A model generated the notes under the pieces. That model was not told where the DNA came from. It saw only the letters and a program-made list of their open reading frames with translations, and made no database searches. This document shows, in pieces, positions 61,562-64,000 of a stretch of 64,000 bases of DNA. Where the stretch lies: contig QXWX01000018.1 of assembly GCA_009911175.1 (NCBI GenBank), positions 1-64,000 of the forward strand, written 5' to 3'. Numbering within the stretch: position 1 is the first letter of the stretch; each line of letters opens with the position of its first letter. The position numbers and the translations under genes were made by a program. This DNA comes from Lachnospiraceae bacterium (GTDB lineage: Bacteria > Bacillota_A > Clostridia > Lachnospirales > Lachnospiraceae).

Positions 61562-62677
61562 TTAATATACGTCTTTCCACTCGTCAATATTGTCAGCGTC
61601 GAACTTGAACGGTGCGCCCAAGATCATTTCTGTACCGCCGTCATCTGCCGCAACGATTTCATAATCGCCCATGTCGCCTGCGGTGAACTTGTCGCCTTCT
61701 GCGCCTGTGATGGTTCCGTCAACCAGTGCCATGGAAGTATAAGCTCCAAGACGTCCAAGGTCGATGGGATTCCACAGATACATATACGGGCAGGAGTGGT
61801 CGTCATCGTCGCCGATGTACTCAGCCATTTCAGACGGAAGTCCGAGGCCGGTCAGCTTCACGGAAGACTTTTCATCCTGAAGAACCTTAGCTGCCGCGTT
61901 GATACCAACGGTAGTCGGAGCACAGATCACTTTCAGATCCGGATATTTTGCAAGCAGAGCCTGTGTCTGGTCGGTGGATTTCTGCGGCTCGTCATCGCCG
62001 TAAGCAACCTCTACCAGCTCCAGTCCGGAATACTTGTCATCGCTTTCCATAACTTCCTTCATTGCGTCGATCCATGCGTTCTGGTTTGCCGCCTGTGATG
62101 TAGCAGACAGAACTGCCCACTGTCCTTCTCCGCCGGAGATATCAAGTACGGCATCCATCAGAGCCTGTCCGATCTCCTGTACACCTGCCTGGTTTACAAA
62201 TACCTGGCGGCTGTCCGGATTGGTCTTGGAATCTTCACAGCATACCTTGATGCCTGCGTCCATTGCTTCTTCCAAAGCTGCCTGCAGCGCGTTCTCATCG
62301 TTTGCCGCGATACAGATGGAGTCAACACCCTGGGAGATCAGGGACTGGATTACGGAAACCTGCGCGTCCGCTGTCGGTGCTTCCGGATGCTTTACGATTG
62401 CCGTGCCGCCTGCTGCTTCGATGACTTCCTGGAAACCGTCGGCTGTCTTCTCGTTGAACGGGTTTCCCGCGGATTTTGTAACGATCGCATATGTACCGCT
62501 GCCGCTTTCTCCGCCGTCGTCACCGACTTCTTCCGCGTCGTCGCCTGCATCGTTAGTAGCTTCGCTGCTGCTGCCGCTGTCAGCATTCCCACTGTCGCTG
62601 TTTCCGCCGCCGCATCCAACTGCCATTGTAGCGACCATAGCTGTGCACAATAAAGCGCTTAATAATTTTTTCTTCAT
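61562..62677 (-). CDS. Rhamnose-type ABC substrate-binding lipoprotein
   Basis: A 371-residue periplasmic-binding-protein-like lipoprotein (lipobox AVGC after a short signal, then an Asp/Ser/Gly-rich linker). The core resembles RhaS/LsrB/RbsB proteins (KSAGNPFNEKTADGFQ, ISQGVDSICIAANDENAL, LSATSQAANQNAWIDAM). ATG at 62677 has GGGAGG upstream and is preferred over a longer frame. With the two permeases upstream it should import rhamnose or a similar deoxy sugar that feeds the microcompartment; autoinducer-2 is an alternative ligand. Confidence 0.85.
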   Translation of the reverse strand: MKKKLLSALLCTAMVATMAVGCGGGNSDSGNADSGSSSEATNDAGDDAEEVGDDGGESGSGTYAIVTKSAGNPFNEKTADGFQEVIEAAGGTAIVKHPEAPTADAQVSVIQSLISQGVDSICIAANDENALQAALEEAMDAGIKVCCEDSKTNPDSRQVFVNQAGVQEIGQALMDAVLDISGGEGQWAVLSATSQAANQNAWIDAMKEVMESDDKYSGLELVEVAYGDDEPQKSTDQTQALLAKYPDLKVICAPTTVGINAAAKVLQDEKSSVKLTGLGLPSEMAEYIGDDDDHSCPYMYLWNPIDLGRLGAYTSMALVDGTITGAEGDKFTAGDMGDYEIVAADDGGTEMILGAPFKFDADNIDEWKDVY

Positions 62678-62917
62678 GCTTCTTTCCTCCCTGGAATATG
62701 ATTTTTTATACAAAGTATCCCCTGTCCGGCAGATCTGCCTTATCGAATGAAGCCCGCCCGCCACACAGGGTATGCATGAAAGGATTCCCTGTGGGTATTC
62801 TGGCAAGGACTTCTGAATATAAGCAGTTTATCCGCCGAATCAGGCCCGGATACCTGGTATCATGAAATAACTGGTATAAAAAGGTTTCAATATAACAAAT
62901 AATACAACAGATGATCT

Positions 62918-63916
62918 TTATGCTTTCTTCTTTACATTTAGTTTTGCTGAGATGTTCGGCAGCAGTACCGCCAGGATCAGCAGAATTCCCAGTATGATCA
63001 GGATCAGCTGTGGGTTCATGTTGATCTGGCCCAGGCCGATCCGCAGGCAGATGATGGTAAAGCCGGAAATGATTCCGCCCAGCAGCCTTCCTTTTCCGCC
63101 GGAAGTGGAGATCCCGCCGAATACTGCCATCGCAATGGCATCCATCTCAAATCCGTTTCCGGTGGTGGTGTTCGCCCCATAAAGGACGGAAGTCAAAAAC
63201 AGTGCTGCCAGCCCGGCCATGAATCCCATCACGGTATAGATGATGAGCCGGATGGTCTGCACATGGATTCCGGAATAGTATGCCGCCAGCCGATTGGAAC
63301 CGATGGCATATACGCTCCGGCCGAAGGTAGTCTTTGCCAGGACCACGCTGAACAATACGGCCATGATGATCACGACAAAGAAAATGTAGGGAATGATCCC
63401 GACTTTCCCGGCGATCATGCGGAAGCCGTCCGCATTGGTCAGGGAAATGGATCCGCCACTTCCCAGCGCAATCTCCGCGATCCCGCGGAATACGATCTGG
63501 GTTCCCAGCGTTACGATCATGGGCGGCAGCTCCTGAAAGTTGGTCAGGATCAGCCCGTTCACCAGGCCGCACACCGTACCTACCAGTAACGCGACCAGGA
63601 TTACCATCCCGAAGGGAAGTCCCTTGTTGGAGGCCATGCAGGTCATCGTAGCGGACAGGCAGACCGTAGCGCCTACGGAGATATCAATCTCACCGAGTAC
63701 CAGGATGAATGCCATCGGAAACAGCAGGAACATCTCTGTCAGGTACTTCGGCATTTCTCTCAAAACGTTGCTGAACTGATAGCTTTGGGAGATACCTGCG
63801 CAAAAAATATTGATCAGGATAAACAATACGACTAACATGCCTTCCCAGCAGAATAATGTCTTTTTCAGAGATTTCTCCGGGACATTGGCAATCGTTCTTC
63901 CGGATTTTCCAGCCAT
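62918..63916 (-). CDS. Rhamnose-type ABC permease
   Basis: A 332-residue RbsC/RhaP/RhaQ-family permease with 9-10 helices (VVLFILINIFCAGISQSYQF near the start, motif GEIDISVGATV, and DAIAMAVFGGISTSGGKGR near the C-terminus). The 240-base gap between this gene and the binding-protein gene holds only the latter's ribosome binding site and no other gene. Confidence 0.88.
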   Translation of the reverse strand: MAGKSGRTIANVPEKSLKKTLFCWEGMLVVLFILINIFCAGISQSYQFSNVLREMPKYLTEMFLLFPMAFILVLGEIDISVGATVCLSATMTCMASNKGLPFGMVILVALLVGTVCGLVNGLILTNFQELPPMIVTLGTQIVFRGIAEIALGSGGSISLTNADGFRMIAGKVGIIPYIFFVVIIMAVLFSVVLAKTTFGRSVYAIGSNRLAAYYSGIHVQTIRLIIYTVMGFMAGLAALFLTSVLYGANTTTGNGFEMDAIAMAVFGGISTSGGKGRLLGGIISGFTIICLRIGLGQINMNPQLILIILGILLILAVLLPNISAKLNVKKKA

Positions 63917-63918
63917 AG

Positions 63919-64000
63919 TTACATCTCCCTCCCTTTCAGATTGTTCTTATCCATCATGCGCTGCGTGATGACATTGAGCACGATCACGACCAAGATGATG
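63919..64000 (-). CDS. Second ABC permease, C-terminal end only
   Basis: The frame runs in from beyond the window and ends MMDKNNLKGREM before TAA at 63919-63921, three bases upstream of the next start. The hydrophobic IILVVIVLNVITQ suggests the last helix of the partner permease of the rhamnose-type importer. Confidence 0.7.
   Translation of the reverse strand, partial: IILVVIVLNVITQRMMDKNNLKGREM

Noticed and set aside
62034..62750. 238-codon plus-strand frame opposite the sugar-binding protein
   Set aside because: It is the antisense shadow of a well-supported lipoprotein gene.

Overview
The window looks like a chromosome segment of a gut Clostridia of the Lachnospiraceae type. The signs are low-to-mid GC host genes with strong AGGAGG ribosome binding sites, YesM/YesN-controlled sugar transport, rhamnose-type ABC import and a glycyl-radical-enzyme bacterial microcompartment (BMC). 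The genus cannot be fixed from this sequence. No tRNA, rRNA or CRISPR array was seen.

1-15.3 kb: a glycan and acid-sugar utilisation cluster. It starts from a near-consensus promoter embedded in an inverted repeat and encodes a DUF5060/DUF4038-type glycosidase, an Asp/Glu-racemase-like protein, an unusual fusion of a GH127 beta-L-arabinofuranosidase with a DUF1537 four-carbon acid sugar kinase, a BKACE-type enzyme, a YesM/YesN two-component system, an ABC importer and a trehalase-like glycosidase. A convergent PHP-domain phosphoesterase follows a bidirectional terminator.

15.4-31.9 kb: a nearly complete GRM5-type (fucose/rhamnose to 1,2-propanediol) microcompartment locus. It has six single-domain shell genes, a PduT-like trimer shell with Cys38, a BMC-P vertex protein, a B12-independent diol dehydratase and its activase, a class II (fuculose/rhamnulose phosphate type) aldolase, a PduP-like aldehyde dehydrogenase, a Zn alcohol dehydrogenase, PduL, PduS-like RnfC protein, PduQ-like iron alcohol dehydrogenase and a DeoR regulator. 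Five enzymes carry encapsulation-peptide-like helices. The inferred route is sugar phosphate to DHAP plus lactaldehyde, lactaldehyde to 1,2-propanediol to propionaldehyde, then propionyl-CoA/propionyl-phosphate and propanol. A satellite BMC operon (two PduU/EutS shells plus a PduV GTPase) lies at 59-60.7 kb, next to a convergent rhamnose-type ABC importer at 61.5-64 kb.

32-51.4 kb: a YtrA-like GntR regulator with an ABC transporter whose ATPase gene is cut exactly after Walker B by a 17.3-kb insertion. The two gene halves are at 32476-32938 and 50238-50621, and an 11-bp sequence is repeated at both junctions. The insert carries Tn554-like recombinase genes (tnpB- and tnpC-like, with only the tail of tnpA), IS982 and IS66 remnants, an ORF-less group II intron remnant, a LytTR regulator and a very AT-rich operon of nine genes (35.4-43.3 kb). 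That operon encodes a DUF4062 protein, Nudix-like, HIT-like, a phosphohistidine swivel-domain protein, a separate dikinase-type ATP-grasp protein, a myo-inositol-phosphate-synthase-like protein, two unrecognised proteins and a methyltransferase. I consider it the best candidate for an undescribed system: a mobile small-molecule or defence pathway.

51.5-59.1 kb: an ECF sigma factor with a DUF4179-type anti-sigma partner, an ABC exporter controlled by a membrane-tethered MerR-like regulator with a textbook 19-bp-spacer operator, and a HipBA toxin-antitoxin operon with two further genes.
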